From Paludibacteraceae bacterium (GTDB lineage: Bacteria > Bacteroidota > Bacteroidia > Bacteroidales > Paludibacteraceae): DNA of 64,000 nt. Location of the stretch: assembly GCA_017551675.1 (NCBI GenBank), contig JAFZLC010000009.1, positions 1 through 64,000 of the forward strand. The letters are read 5' to 3'. The notes under the pieces are model-generated. The model worked only from the letters and a program-made list of their open reading frames with translations, was not told where the DNA came from and did not search any database. Below, piece after piece: positions 46,601 through 53,798 of the stretch. Each line of letters opens with the position of its first letter. Within the stretch, counting starts at the first letter, position 1. A program made the translations under genes and the position numbers.

Positions 46601-46998
46601 TCATCAAACATTAAACAGTTCAAGATACTTACCATACAAATCAAATCTATCAGTCTTGCCGTGTGTATCGGGCGAAAGCCCAATTTATCATTTTCGTATT
46701 TCTTGATTTTGAAATATACTGTTATATCAAACAAGTTTTCCTTGTCTGACATTACCCATTCCAACCGTTGGTGGCAACATTTTATAACCTTAGAAATCAA
46801 GTCTATATTATGCTTATCAGCGAGTGCATAATATAATTCGAGGTCATTGACTGCAATTGTTTCCTCCACATTGCCTTCATTATGGAGACATACAGGTTCC
46901 GCTGTGTCCAACAAACCTTTGTCGAACACATACGATTCCATGCAGAATATCGAATTGAAGATATTCCGTTCGTCTAATATCTTATCAAACAATTTCAT
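43648..46998 (-). CDS. reverse transcriptase fused to an HD-type domain
   Basis: An 1116-residue protein. Its first third is a reverse transcriptase: VSLDIKNFFPSISPKMM (about 197-213), GIPQGLPQSYFFGNLCMIEI (273-292) and YFYVDDSVIYI with the YVDD catalytic pair (309-312). A long helical middle follows. The last third contains an HD domain of the HD-CE type: HNEEHAVTLI (~758), ACYLHDISMVIHP (~800) and MILIRLADLLDVANDRV (~940). RTs of this long, helix-rich sort occur in antiphage systems (Abi/DRT/UG groups), and HD domains there act as nucleases or phosphohydrolases. The start overlaps the partner gene by 14 bases. I cannot assign a named group. Confidence 0.82.
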   Translation of the reverse strand: MKLFDKILDERNIFNSIFCMESYVFDKGLLDTAEPVCLHNEGNVEETIAVNDLELYYALADKHNIDLISKVIKCCHQRLEWVMSDKENLFDITVYFKIKKYENDKLGFRPIHTARLIDLICMVSILNCLMFDDDLDKGVRKLSDLSKLLPHNFYGNIPCTNVQYLFHKWQTKYKEYTDEIIEHCRTYQKNHNYKTEVSLDIKNFFPSISPKMMYDYIISKLSKTYDTDKNGLCCAVVKLLYFNMSSKNIKPWKEYYYPEGTDLSGTNQYMNYGIPQGLPQSYFFGNLCMIEIKRLLMQDNTFKGDAYFYVDDSVIYIQSKLDEDKFKNRIDALNDSLKEKCKKAKKANNTLPNFVNEDSLAFQSKLDYTIKFHEKGKSTFTHIDDADNQYGPIANITRETYMNSDLSYNLDEIDDHVSLVKLEALDKVISREIGKLVDKQNDAAKEEKNGEVLASKLKLLRRVKKYFLYRNRLLKIREEGNPNMDDFCERFLEKANDPEKFFEQYEEDIFKTEYRLIIQNLRKKEAEDFKQKIIEFEKQLLHNCNVNVQGIQDSLFYAKDVETSCIIKSMSQDSYVSLIRWARENFKSLKCMETDKQLGKLREFLSIEKSEDKDTKDCIGKMRNQGFAEAHFTQFVMKASAEYQRKILNVFFSEIIDVIPSDSLSLSKKNARRFKYIELRILAYLRNKNFDLEQFEEFVEHINEKDISNQMGIDIGVLEVLNLFIRNVRNPEWVDSLIVTHRLTKGLWYNGSKFLNSYTLHNEEHAVTLITKSLELTNRIDYFALKNVDYYILFLACYLHDISMVIHPDLGRLSSESGKNMTLIADLMLQMEKEVGKFDEIDYTGKKDSRYKDAGNFLIKVFNEVYGYFEALVRDNHAKDSAKFIRERSNSLLNYLEPTLLSFVAKVSESHGYDVMDVYGLKSRAQDDTISLKYLMILIRLADLLDVANDRVNYHLLRQNLRNLSATSKFHWISHLVTDKIVLKTDYTTDEKAGMGDKPITEEINIELYLNVKQLTVAKKAKRCKGCKLKNEKQEDCLRIRITGSDDCSEKNCTILCSWMMRKHDWLIKELIALNDYLYSVNNTLFKTKINFIIHYRDDMRLDADMFDCVQDFLEG

Positions 46999-47692
46999 TT
47001 TCTGTGATTTTCTTAGTTTGTTTATTTAACATATCAAAAACAGAATCTATAAGCCTCACCATATCAGAGGGTTCTTTCCTACTGCAAGCCTTTAACAAAG
47101 TATCCTTGACTTTTACAATGATAATATAATCGCTCTTCGCTTTTGCTAAACGATTAAAGTTTTCCCAAAGCAAACGAGCTTTAACAAATGGTTCCTCGCA
47201 AGTAAGTTCTACATCTAAAATGTCATGAAATAATACATGAATGTTTTTTTCTGGCCATAGTTTACCAGATAGCAAATTAATGTCAACAAGTACGTTATTA
47301 AAAAAGCGAATAGAATTAACAAGAAAATCTATATAGTTAGTTCTGCATTTCCTCATGTAATTCCACGAATAGTCAAACTGTGGATTTTGAGAAACAAAAA
47401 ATAAGTAACCCGACAATTGTTCGTCGCCATCCACTTTTGTTTCAATAGCATTTCTTAACAGTTCGTTATCTTTATAGTTTTCTGTTTCGTATGATTCTGC
47501 CAAATAAGACAGCATTTGAACCACAATTAACTTCGATTGGTACTCACGCAGATATTTGTCGCCAGTCTCAAGCTTTTCATTGTCCTCTGTCGGCGCTGTT
47601 AGTATGTCATTACGCAGCATGTCAAAGGAATAACTCATCTTTTCTATATCAGTCTTTTTATTATTCTCATCCATAATATAGAAATACTTCAT
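46985..47692 (-). CDS. partner protein of the RT-HD gene, unknown
   Basis: A 235-residue, helix-rich, soluble protein (SYSFDMLRNDILTAPTEDNE, QSKLIVVQMLSYLAESYETE, WNYMRKCRTNYIDFLVNSI). Its last 14 bases overlap the RT-HD start, so the two are made together. An ATG at 47674 is a possible alternative start. No recognised domain is visible. Pairing of an RT with a small accessory protein is common in RT-based defence. Its promoter region has an imperfect CACCTTC/GAAGGTG stem near 47726. Confidence 0.6.
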   Translation of the reverse strand: MKYFYIMDENNKKTDIEKMSYSFDMLRNDILTAPTEDNEKLETGDKYLREYQSKLIVVQMLSYLAESYETENYKDNELLRNAIETKVDGDEQLSGYLFFVSQNPQFDYSWNYMRKCRTNYIDFLVNSIRFFNNVLVDINLLSGKLWPEKNIHVLFHDILDVELTCEEPFVKARLLWENFNRLAKAKSDYIIIVKVKDTLLKACSRKEPSDMVRLIDSVFDMLNKQTKKITENEIV

Positions 47693-47798
47693 TTATTAAA
47701 TCAGTTACTGTTAATTCTCACCTTCCCCTAAGGAAGAGAAGGTGGAAACGGACGGAAAATGTAAACCACCCCCCTTCCTACATTCTTTTTTCTTATTA

Positions 47799-48065
47799 TT
47801 AATCAGAGTGTCTAGGCTCATAGTATTCATAATCACTATCATAATCATTATATTTTGAATCACTACACATCTTTAAATTAATGATAACATATACTATTAA
47901 GCCACCTACTAAAAAAATTTTAAAAAGGCTATTAATGCAGCCATCATTACTAGTATCTCTCTGAACGCCAGTCTCTTTAGCCTTTTTGGACTCATTGTCC
48001 AAATGGTTAAAAAGCAAGAGCAATCCACCAAAGCAAATGATTCCTATTATATACACATATATCAT
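47799..48065 (-). CDS. small two-helix membrane protein
   Basis: An 88-residue protein with two hydrophobic segments (YVYIIGIICFGGLLLLFNHL and LFKIFLVGGLIVYVIINL) separated by a charged loop, and an acidic, Tyr-rich tail (YNDYDSDYEYYEPRHSD). It follows the HxsA precursor gene by 88 bp on the same strand. The role is unknown; it could hold the modified peptide or its exporter in the membrane, but nothing in the sequence shows that. Confidence 0.6.
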   Translation of the reverse strand: MIYVYIIGIICFGGLLLLFNHLDNESKKAKETGVQRDTSNDGCINSLFKIFLVGGLIVYVIINLKMCSDSKYNDYDSDYEYYEPRHSD

Positions 48066-48153
48066 ACTTTATTATATTAATTATTATTTAGATGAAGTGG
48101 AAGGTTGTCTCATATGATGACAACAACCTTCCCAAAAGCAACTCTATCACTTA

Positions 48154-48405
48154 TTAGTAACTACTAGAATAGTGCGAAGAGTGAGAACGATGTGAGCTGT
48201 GTGATTGGTGAGATCTATGTGAATAATGAGCATTCACATCATTTCCCGTATTCACAGGCTGCTCCAAAATCAATAACTGCTCTTGGTCAGAAACTGATAC
48301 TTCGCTGTTGTTTGTAACCTTTGCAATTACATCCTTGCTTAGATTAGAAGCATACGAAGCCCCTGTGAGAAGAGCAGAAATCAACAGAAATAACACTTTC
48401 TTCAT
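48154..48405 (-). CDS. hxsA: His-Xaa-Ser repeat precursor (HxsA-like), exported
   Basis: An 83-residue precursor. The first ~20 residues (MKKVLFLLISALLTGASYAS) form a signal peptide. The middle is an ordinary acidic leader (LSKDVIAKVTNNSEVSVSDQ). The end is a His-Xaa-Ser array, SHRSHQSHSSHRSHSSHYSS, in which nearly every third residue is His or Ser. In Hxs systems the two radical SAM enzymes HxsB and HxsC act on this array. A GGAGG site precedes the start. It lies 41 bp after hxsC in the same operon. Export of the peptide means it is modified either before secretion or with periplasmic fate. Confidence 0.85.
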   Translation of the reverse strand: MKKVLFLLISALLTGASYASNLSKDVIAKVTNNSEVSVSDQEQLLILEQPVNTGNDVNAHYSHRSHQSHSSHRSHSSHYSSSY

Positions 48406-48446
48406 TGAACCTCCTTTTTAATGTTAAACAATAAATGAACTATCAC

Positions 48447-49592
48447 TTAAACACAGGGTGAACCTGTGATATCTTCTGTTTGTGGATTAATGTATATACT
48501 ATGATGCTCTTGGTTTGAAGCAAATAGTCCTCCACATTTTTCACGAAGTTTACATGCTTCGCATTCTGGCAGATATGTGTCTTTCCAATCTGAAATAGAG
48601 CAGATGGCAAAACGCCTGATTTCAGAAGGCAATACACATAACTGAGCGTTGTATATTTGCGTGCAAATGCCCCGATTTGCCAGTGAAAGAACAGCTTGTT
48701 TTAATTCATCGTTATAATCGTGTGGGTCTATCCACAATTCCTCATAGTTTGTATTTGCATTGCCTGTTGTTTCCATTTGCATAAAGGCAACTTGACTTAC
48801 AAATGGGAAATTATGATAGATGAAATCTGATAATTGTGGCAACCGTTTATAGGTTAGTTTGTGCATTACGATTCGTAGCCCAATACGTTGATGGAACAAT
48901 GCTAAATTATACAGACCTTGAACGGTTTTATAGAAGGTATTAGCCCCCACAATGTGATTGTGTTCATCTGCTATGTCCGAGAATATTGGTACATCAATTT
49001 GTAAATCATGATGCCCACATTGTGCAAGTTTTAGGGCGTATGATTTATCCGCAAATTTCACTCCATTGGTCAACAAACTTATTCCCGCCTTAGGTTGAAA
49101 CTTTTGAATCTGCCGTATTAACTCAAATAGTTTATCTCCTAACAAGGTGGGTTCTCCCCCTGTTATTCCAATCTCTTTTGTATGTTTGTCAATCAGTGAA
49201 ATAAGTTTCAGATTGAAAGCTGTTTTGTCTTTTTCTGTGGGTACTGGTGGTTGTGGACACATAATGCAATGGTGATTACATCGTCCTGTGGCAAATATAG
49301 CATTATGCGATGATTTGATCTCATAGACGAAAACTATTTCACCTTTCTCGTTTATCAAAACCACATCACCCTCGTTAAACTCATCAAGTCTTTTCACATT
49401 ACTTACACATGGTCTTCTCTCACTAACAGAATTACTATTGGTTATGAGTGCAGAATATCCCCATGGCACATGTGTTGCATCTTTTTTTACGAGAATGGCA
49501 TCTTTGCGGTTAAGAATATTCTTACCATTTAGTGTGATTCGTCCAAGAATGTCAGTTTTAATATTGATTGGAGTTCCATTTATCTGTTTCAT
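48447..49592 (-). CDS. hxsC: His-Xaa-Ser system radical SAM maturase HxsC
   Basis: A 381-residue radical SAM enzyme. The cluster motif C-x3-C-x2-C lies in GRCNHHCIMCPQPPVP (about 108-123), and GITGGEPTLLG follows as the SAM-binding loop. The C-terminal SPASM-like cysteines are in ECEACKLREKCGG. N-terminal TPINIKTDILGRITLNGKNI is the start typical of HxsC. It would work with HxsB to install thioether, carbon-carbon or epimerised links in HxsA. The product chemistry is not known from sequence. Confidence 0.85.
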   Translation of the reverse strand: MKQINGTPINIKTDILGRITLNGKNILNRKDAILVKKDATHVPWGYSALITNSNSVSERRPCVSNVKRLDEFNEGDVVLINEKGEIVFVYEIKSSHNAIFATGRCNHHCIMCPQPPVPTEKDKTAFNLKLISLIDKHTKEIGITGGEPTLLGDKLFELIRQIQKFQPKAGISLLTNGVKFADKSYALKLAQCGHHDLQIDVPIFSDIADEHNHIVGANTFYKTVQGLYNLALFHQRIGLRIVMHKLTYKRLPQLSDFIYHNFPFVSQVAFMQMETTGNANTNYEELWIDPHDYNDELKQAVLSLANRGICTQIYNAQLCVLPSEIRRFAICSISDWKDTYLPECEACKLREKCGGLFASNQEHHSIYINPQTEDITGSPCV

Positions 49593-49599
49593 ATTGTTA

Positions 49600-51021
49600 T
49601 CAGTTTATCCAAGACCAAAATATTCTGTTTATCTCGGGGTCATGTTTATTCAACAATTCAAATAGGTGGTGAATGATTGCAGTATTTTTCTTGCACATGT
49701 CACTCGTTGGTCTATGACCTATTACATCTCCCTGTTCAGAGTAGTTGCGTACAGGATCTGCTCCGCAATAAGGTTGAAACACACATTCCGAACACATTGG
49801 CAAACACTCTGTACATGCATTTTCAATGACATAATGCAGTTTCTCGCCATTGAACATTGATTGATAGTCATCCTCATTAACATTACCCAACCTAAAATAG
49901 TAGTCTTTGAATCTTGCAAGCATACGTCCTTCATCAGCTACATAAACGTTACCGTCCCAATCATATATTGCTCCAGCTATGCCTACACCTGCGGGAGACT
50001 GCAAGTCTACAAATCCTGTGGCAAATGGTGTAAGAATTCGTCTTAAAAGCAGAGCCGCATAACCTTCTATGAAGAAAATACCTTTCTTGTTTAATTCTAT
50101 GATATAGTCCAGTCCCTCTTTAAAACTTTCTATGAAATCTTCAACAGGGTATGCTATCTTGTCTTTGTACTGTTTTGCAAAACCGTATGGGTTCAGTGAG
50201 CGGAGAAAAATGTTGTTAAAGCCCATTCGAACATATTCGTCTATTATATCTTTAAAATGCCCGATGCTATATTTCGAGGTGGTCATTAGAGCAGATACAC
50301 TATCGCTCCCGTAAATCTCACGAATCATCTTGATGTTTTCCTCGAACTTTTCATGTGTTTGATTGTTGCCTTGTAATGGACGGTTTATATTGTGCAGTTC
50401 CTTGGGGCCATCAAGAGAGGTTGAGATGTCACATTTGTGCTTTTTTAGATATTTTACCATGTTAGGAGTCAACAATGTTATGTTGGTGCAGATTACAAAC
50501 CCAAGGTCTTTCTTCTTAAATAGATTTTGCCATTCTGCTTCCTCTATGATATATTTTACCATATCGAAATATGTTGAAGGGTCACCTCCTTGGAATTCAA
50601 CTTTAATGCAAGGAGAAGGGGACTGGAAGATGGTCTTCACCACATTCTTTGCTGTTTGTTTCGTCATGTCAGCTTCATGGTCGTCCATGTTCTTTCGTGC
50701 CACTTGACAATATATACAACTGGAATTGCATCGTAAGGTTGGGACAACCATGTGAAGACTAGTAAAATCGCGGAGGATGCTTTTCTTCGTCCTGAACTTT
50801 GTGGCAAGCATGTTTACGACATCCTTTACATTGTCTACAGTGGCAATTTGTTTTGATGCTATATCTTTGAACACTTTAGACTTTGTGTCAAGTTCATTGT
50901 TAACAAATTTTTCAAAATCTTCATCACACAGAAAGATATATTCACCAACATCATTAGTCAGCAAATACTCTGATTCGTTGAATCGACTGAAACGAAAGGG
51001 TAAGATCTGATATTTGTTCAT
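49600..51021 (-). CDS. hxsB: His-Xaa-Ser system radical SAM maturase HxsB
   Basis: A 473-residue radical SAM enzyme. It starts with the peptide-binding-like LPFRFSRFNESEYLLTNDVG that marks HxsB. The cluster site is TLRCNSSCIYCQVARKN (about 96-112), with EFQGGDPSTYFDMVKY after it. The C-terminal SPASM region (CTECLPMCSECVFQPYCG, then CKKN) carries the auxiliary Fe-S ligands. It overlaps the HxsD gene by four bases (ATGA) and HxsC follows 7 bp later. It likely recognises the precursor and modifies its His or Ser. Confidence 0.86.
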   Translation of the reverse strand: MNKYQILPFRFSRFNESEYLLTNDVGEYIFLCDEDFEKFVNNELDTKSKVFKDIASKQIATVDNVKDVVNMLATKFRTKKSILRDFTSLHMVVPTLRCNSSCIYCQVARKNMDDHEADMTKQTAKNVVKTIFQSPSPCIKVEFQGGDPSTYFDMVKYIIEEAEWQNLFKKKDLGFVICTNITLLTPNMVKYLKKHKCDISTSLDGPKELHNINRPLQGNNQTHEKFEENIKMIREIYGSDSVSALMTTSKYSIGHFKDIIDEYVRMGFNNIFLRSLNPYGFAKQYKDKIAYPVEDFIESFKEGLDYIIELNKKGIFFIEGYAALLLRRILTPFATGFVDLQSPAGVGIAGAIYDWDGNVYVADEGRMLARFKDYYFRLGNVNEDDYQSMFNGEKLHYVIENACTECLPMCSECVFQPYCGADPVRNYSEQGDVIGHRPTSDMCKKNTAIIHHLFELLNKHDPEINRIFWSWIN

Positions 51022-51341
51022 TTTGACACTGGTTTAAATGCTTCTTCAACTATTAAGTCACGAATGTGACCAAATTGTTGATTCGTATTGTAACGTATTT
51101 GTTGATCAATGAGTTCATTGCAGAATTGTTTGACAATCTCTTCAGAAACGACATTATTGTTTTTGGACTCGAACACAATAATCACAGTCCCTTCTTCCAT
51201 ATGTTGATGTATATAGAATCGTTCTGTAAACTTGTAGCATGCAGCAGTTATAGATTCTTTTGCGTATAAAGCAAGATCTACATTCACCTGAAATTTATTA
51301 CATTCAAGACATGTGACGGGAAATTCAATTTTTCGTTGCAT
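51018..51341 (-). CDS. hxsD: His-Xaa-Ser system protein HxsD
   Basis: A 107-residue protein with the HxsD pattern: an N-terminal KIEFPVTCLECNKFQVN and VDLALYAKESITAACYKFTERFYIHQ, where the Ala-Cys-Tyr-Lys stretch is conserved. It then has VIIVFESKNNN and VSEEIVKQFCNELIDQQIRYN. HxsD is of unknown chemistry and is always coded next to HxsB and HxsC. It is the first gene of the operon. The right copy of the repeated RNA lies just upstream, its terminator ending about 45 bp before the start. Confidence 0.83.
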   Translation of the reverse strand: MQRKIEFPVTCLECNKFQVNVDLALYAKESITAACYKFTERFYIHQHMEEGTVIIVFESKNNNVVSEEIVKQFCNELIDQQIRYNTNQQFGHIRDLIVEEAFKPVSK

Positions 51342-51385
51342 ATAATTTCAATTCGTCTTGACTCCCCTAAAAGACTGTTATATAT

Positions 51386-51673
51386 AAAAAAAGAAAAACG
51401 TGGGAATCTTGTTACTCGCTCCCACGATTCGAGGCCTTCGCATTGCCCTTGCTGTAAGATTGAGCAACGCGAAGCCCACGCTTAGATATGAATGACACAG
51501 ATTTTACTTGATGCGTATAACACCAAAGAAAGTTCTGCAAATCAATGCATACCAACGTAAGCGTTCACCGTTGCGTTCTCTTTGACAGCAAATTCAAAAG
51601 TTGCGAAGTTTCGAATCGTCAAAGGAAAACGTCAGTAAACGTTTTTCTATATATGTCCGCACCCGTAGTGGGT
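51386..51673 (-). ncRNA. structured repeated RNA with terminator, right copy
   Basis: Second copy of the RNA at 35771-36063, same strand and same promoter layout. It ends in CGTGGGA...TCCCACG (51399-51426) and a T-run. A stem read as CTTCGCGTTGC with GCAATGCGAAG is conserved. A middle stem is TTGGTG...CATCAA here and GATGTATG...TACATC in the left copy, a compensated change. There is no coding frame in common. The segment 51674-51809 holds only its promoter and AT-rich sequence. Confidence 0.75.
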
Positions 51674-51679
51674 ACGTCA

Positions 51680-51707
51680 CAAAGGTAAAGTATATTTTTC
51701 AATAACA
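51680..51707 (-). promoter_or_regulatory. promoter of the right repeated RNA
   Basis: TACCTTTG (51680-51687) with TTG elements at 51700-51707 (minus strand), matching the left copy's promoter. Confidence 0.68.
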
Positions 51708-51809
51708 AGAAATTGCAAATGATTTTTTCACAAACATGCACTCTGTTGAAAAATTAGTGTCTGATGAGGAGAAACAATGCAAGACTCTATCATTTTTGAG
51801 AAAGCTCAC

Positions 51810-52280
51810 TTACTTGTCGATTGTCCCTTCTTGTTTTTTCAATTCCTCCCAAATTTGATTCATCGTAACGTCCGAATGTGTCTGATTGAGTATGGTCAAA
51901 ATCATTCCTGACCATCGCTGAAACAGATAACATGGATCAGTTATCCCCCGCTTCTCCATCTCGGCTTTGAATGGCTCACTATAGATTGATTTAATGGTTA
52001 AATGATTACCGAGTCCCATATATTTAGATATCCACCCCTCCGGAGCCTCATGATCGAAAAGCGTAAACTTACAATACTTCAAAATGGGTACGACCTCCAA
52101 AAGATGATCATACTCTATATTTCTAATGTAATTGGTGTAGTATATCTGACCATTCGCATCAATAATGCATACACCTCCTCCATCTCCGCATGCACCTCCT
52201 TTCGCACACGAAAATGCCACAATATCAAGGTTACAATACTTTTTGTAATTTGCTTCTTCAATTTTAATAATCTGTAACAT
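51810..52280 (-). CDS. protein of unknown function with a Gly-Cys-rich segment
   Basis: A 156-residue soluble protein. Near the start it has VAFSCAKGGACGDGGGVCII, with three cysteines and a glycine run, suited to a metal or Fe-S site or a cyclising motif. Later come FTLFDHEAPEGWISKYMGLG and DPCYLFQRWSGMILTILNQT. I do not recognise it. It lies on the same strand 137 bp upstream of the repeated RNA and the Hxs operon, so it may belong to the same module or be independent. Its 5' end at 52280 is 88 bp from the DUF1016 gene. Confidence 0.55.
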   Translation of the reverse strand: MLQIIKIEEANYKKYCNLDIVAFSCAKGGACGDGGGVCIIDANGQIYYTNYIRNIEYDHLLEVVPILKYCKFTLFDHEAPEGWISKYMGLGNHLTIKSIYSEPFKAEMEKRGITDPCYLFQRWSGMILTILNQTHSDVTMNQIWEELKKQEGTIDK

Positions 52281-52367
52281 AGTGTTTTTATAATAAGTAT
52301 ATTAATTTCTAACAATTGACATCCGCAACAGACTTGATATATGAATCCATATTGTAAGTCATACCAT

Positions 52368-53585
52368 TCAATCATTTTTATCGTCTTTATTCATCAAACG
52401 TTTTGTTTCCTGCAACTCCCTTTGCAAGAGGCGTACACGTTCAGCCAATTGCTCTTGGCTTGGCAAGGCATCCTTGATTCTGATGTTGTTATACGTTGCC
52501 ACACCCATTGGAGTGTTGATGCCTTTGAACGACCATTGAACGTCTGCGCGATTCATATTCGAACAGACCAAAAGACCTATAGTCGGATTATCATCTGGTT
52601 GTTTAAGAACTTCGTCTACAGCGTTTACATAGTAGTTTAATTTGCCAGCAAATTCTGGCTCAAACGTTCTTGCCTTTAGTTCGCACACTATGTAGCAACG
52701 CAGACGAATATGATAGAAAAGCAAATCGATTTTTCTTGTCCTACCTCCAACAATTATTTCTTTCTGTTTGCCGAGAAATGCAAAACCGTTGCCCATTTCA
52801 AGCAACAGTGCCGTAATGTTGTCGTGAAGGGCTTTCTCCAATTCGCTTTCATCGTAAGTTTCGTGATCCACTGTTGCAAAGCCAAAATCATAATTTTCCT
52901 TCACCACATACTGCGCTATTTGTGCCAATTGAGGTGTTAGGTGCTGCGGGAAATTATTGGGAACTGTTCCTTGCTTTTTGTAAATACCATCTTTCATTAC
53001 GCGCGTCAATATTTCGCGGCTAATTCCTTCTCTAATGGTGTAACCAACATAAAACAAGGCCTCTTCGATTGTTTCCGAATGCTGGACAATACGAATATGG
53101 TGCCCCCATGGCACGCAAGCAAACGGCAGGGGGAATTCTGAAACATGCTGTTTCAGTTTTTCTTCATCTGCTATCTGCTTGATTTTCTTGTCATAACTGT
53201 CATCAGGCAACATTACTGAAACAAGTTGTTTCAGTTTTTCTAAATCCTCAGCATAGAACTGATACCACTGTTTCATATACCACAAATTGCGCACCGAAAA
53301 GTTTGTGCTGTCAGGAAACTCACGATTCAAATCCATGCTTACCTGCTCAACCACTCCAGCCCCCCATCGCTCCTCGGCCTTCTTTTGAACCAAGTCACAA
53401 CCAAGTTGCCAGTTGAATAAGAGTTTTTCCGCATTCACCTTGACAGCTGCTTTCACTTGTGCAGAACGATAGCGATGTTTAATATCAGCTATCCAATCCA
53501 CATAGTCCGCATCAATGTGTATATCATGAGACTTCACAATATAGGGTTCAGCCTGTGGCTGTACGTCTTTGTTTTTTTGCTTCAT
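52368..53585 (-). CDS. DUF1016 (YhcG family) nuclease
   Basis: A 405-residue protein with the N-terminal DUF1016 domain (SAQVKAAVKVNAEKLLFNWQLG, FPDSTNFSVRNLWYMKQWYQFY, LPFACVPWGHHIRIVQHSE). A C-terminal restriction-endonuclease-like domain has GGRTRKIDLLFYHIRLRCYIVCELKARTFEPEFAGKLNYYV with the D and E-x-K nuclease ligands. Such proteins occur near restriction-modification systems and in defence islands. It carries its own promoter (TAACTTTG, 53666-53673) with the same layout as the repeated RNA promoters. No methylase partner is seen. Confidence 0.85.
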   Translation of the reverse strand: MKQKNKDVQPQAEPYIVKSHDIHIDADYVDWIADIKHRYRSAQVKAAVKVNAEKLLFNWQLGCDLVQKKAEERWGAGVVEQVSMDLNREFPDSTNFSVRNLWYMKQWYQFYAEDLEKLKQLVSVMLPDDSYDKKIKQIADEEKLKQHVSEFPLPFACVPWGHHIRIVQHSETIEEALFYVGYTIREGISREILTRVMKDGIYKKQGTVPNNFPQHLTPQLAQIAQYVVKENYDFGFATVDHETYDESELEKALHDNITALLLEMGNGFAFLGKQKEIIVGGRTRKIDLLFYHIRLRCYIVCELKARTFEPEFAGKLNYYVNAVDEVLKQPDDNPTIGLLVCSNMNRADVQWSFKGINTPMGVATYNNIRIKDALPSQEQLAERVRLLQRELQETKRLMNKDDKND

Positions 53586-53665
53586 TGTTTGATTTCTTCA
53601 GGCATGTGTATATTAATTTCTTTTTTCATATTCTGTTCTCTTGTATATCCATAATGGACACTTCA

Positions 53666-53697
53666 CAAAGTTAGGGAATGTTTTTCAACAACAAGAA
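53666..53697 (-). promoter_or_regulatory. promoter of the DUF1016 gene
   Basis: Minus-strand TAACTTTG with an upstream TTGTTGTTGAAAAA, shared with the two repeated RNA promoters. Confidence 0.6.
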
Positions 53698-53798
53698 AAT
53701 ACAGTGTGATTTTTTCGTAAACAGAGACGCACAGCCATACATATCCATACAGCCGTGCGTCTTTCTTTACCACAGATATCACCTACGTGACTCTGTTT

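Noticed and set aside
47693-47798. Retron msr-msd RNA before the RT operon
   Set aside because: The gap is only 106 bp with one weak stem, and the RT architecture is not that of a retron.
48154-48405. HxsA tail as mere low-complexity sequence
   Set aside because: Its linkage to hxsC, hxsB and hxsD and the His-Xaa-Ser spacing make a true precursor much more likely.
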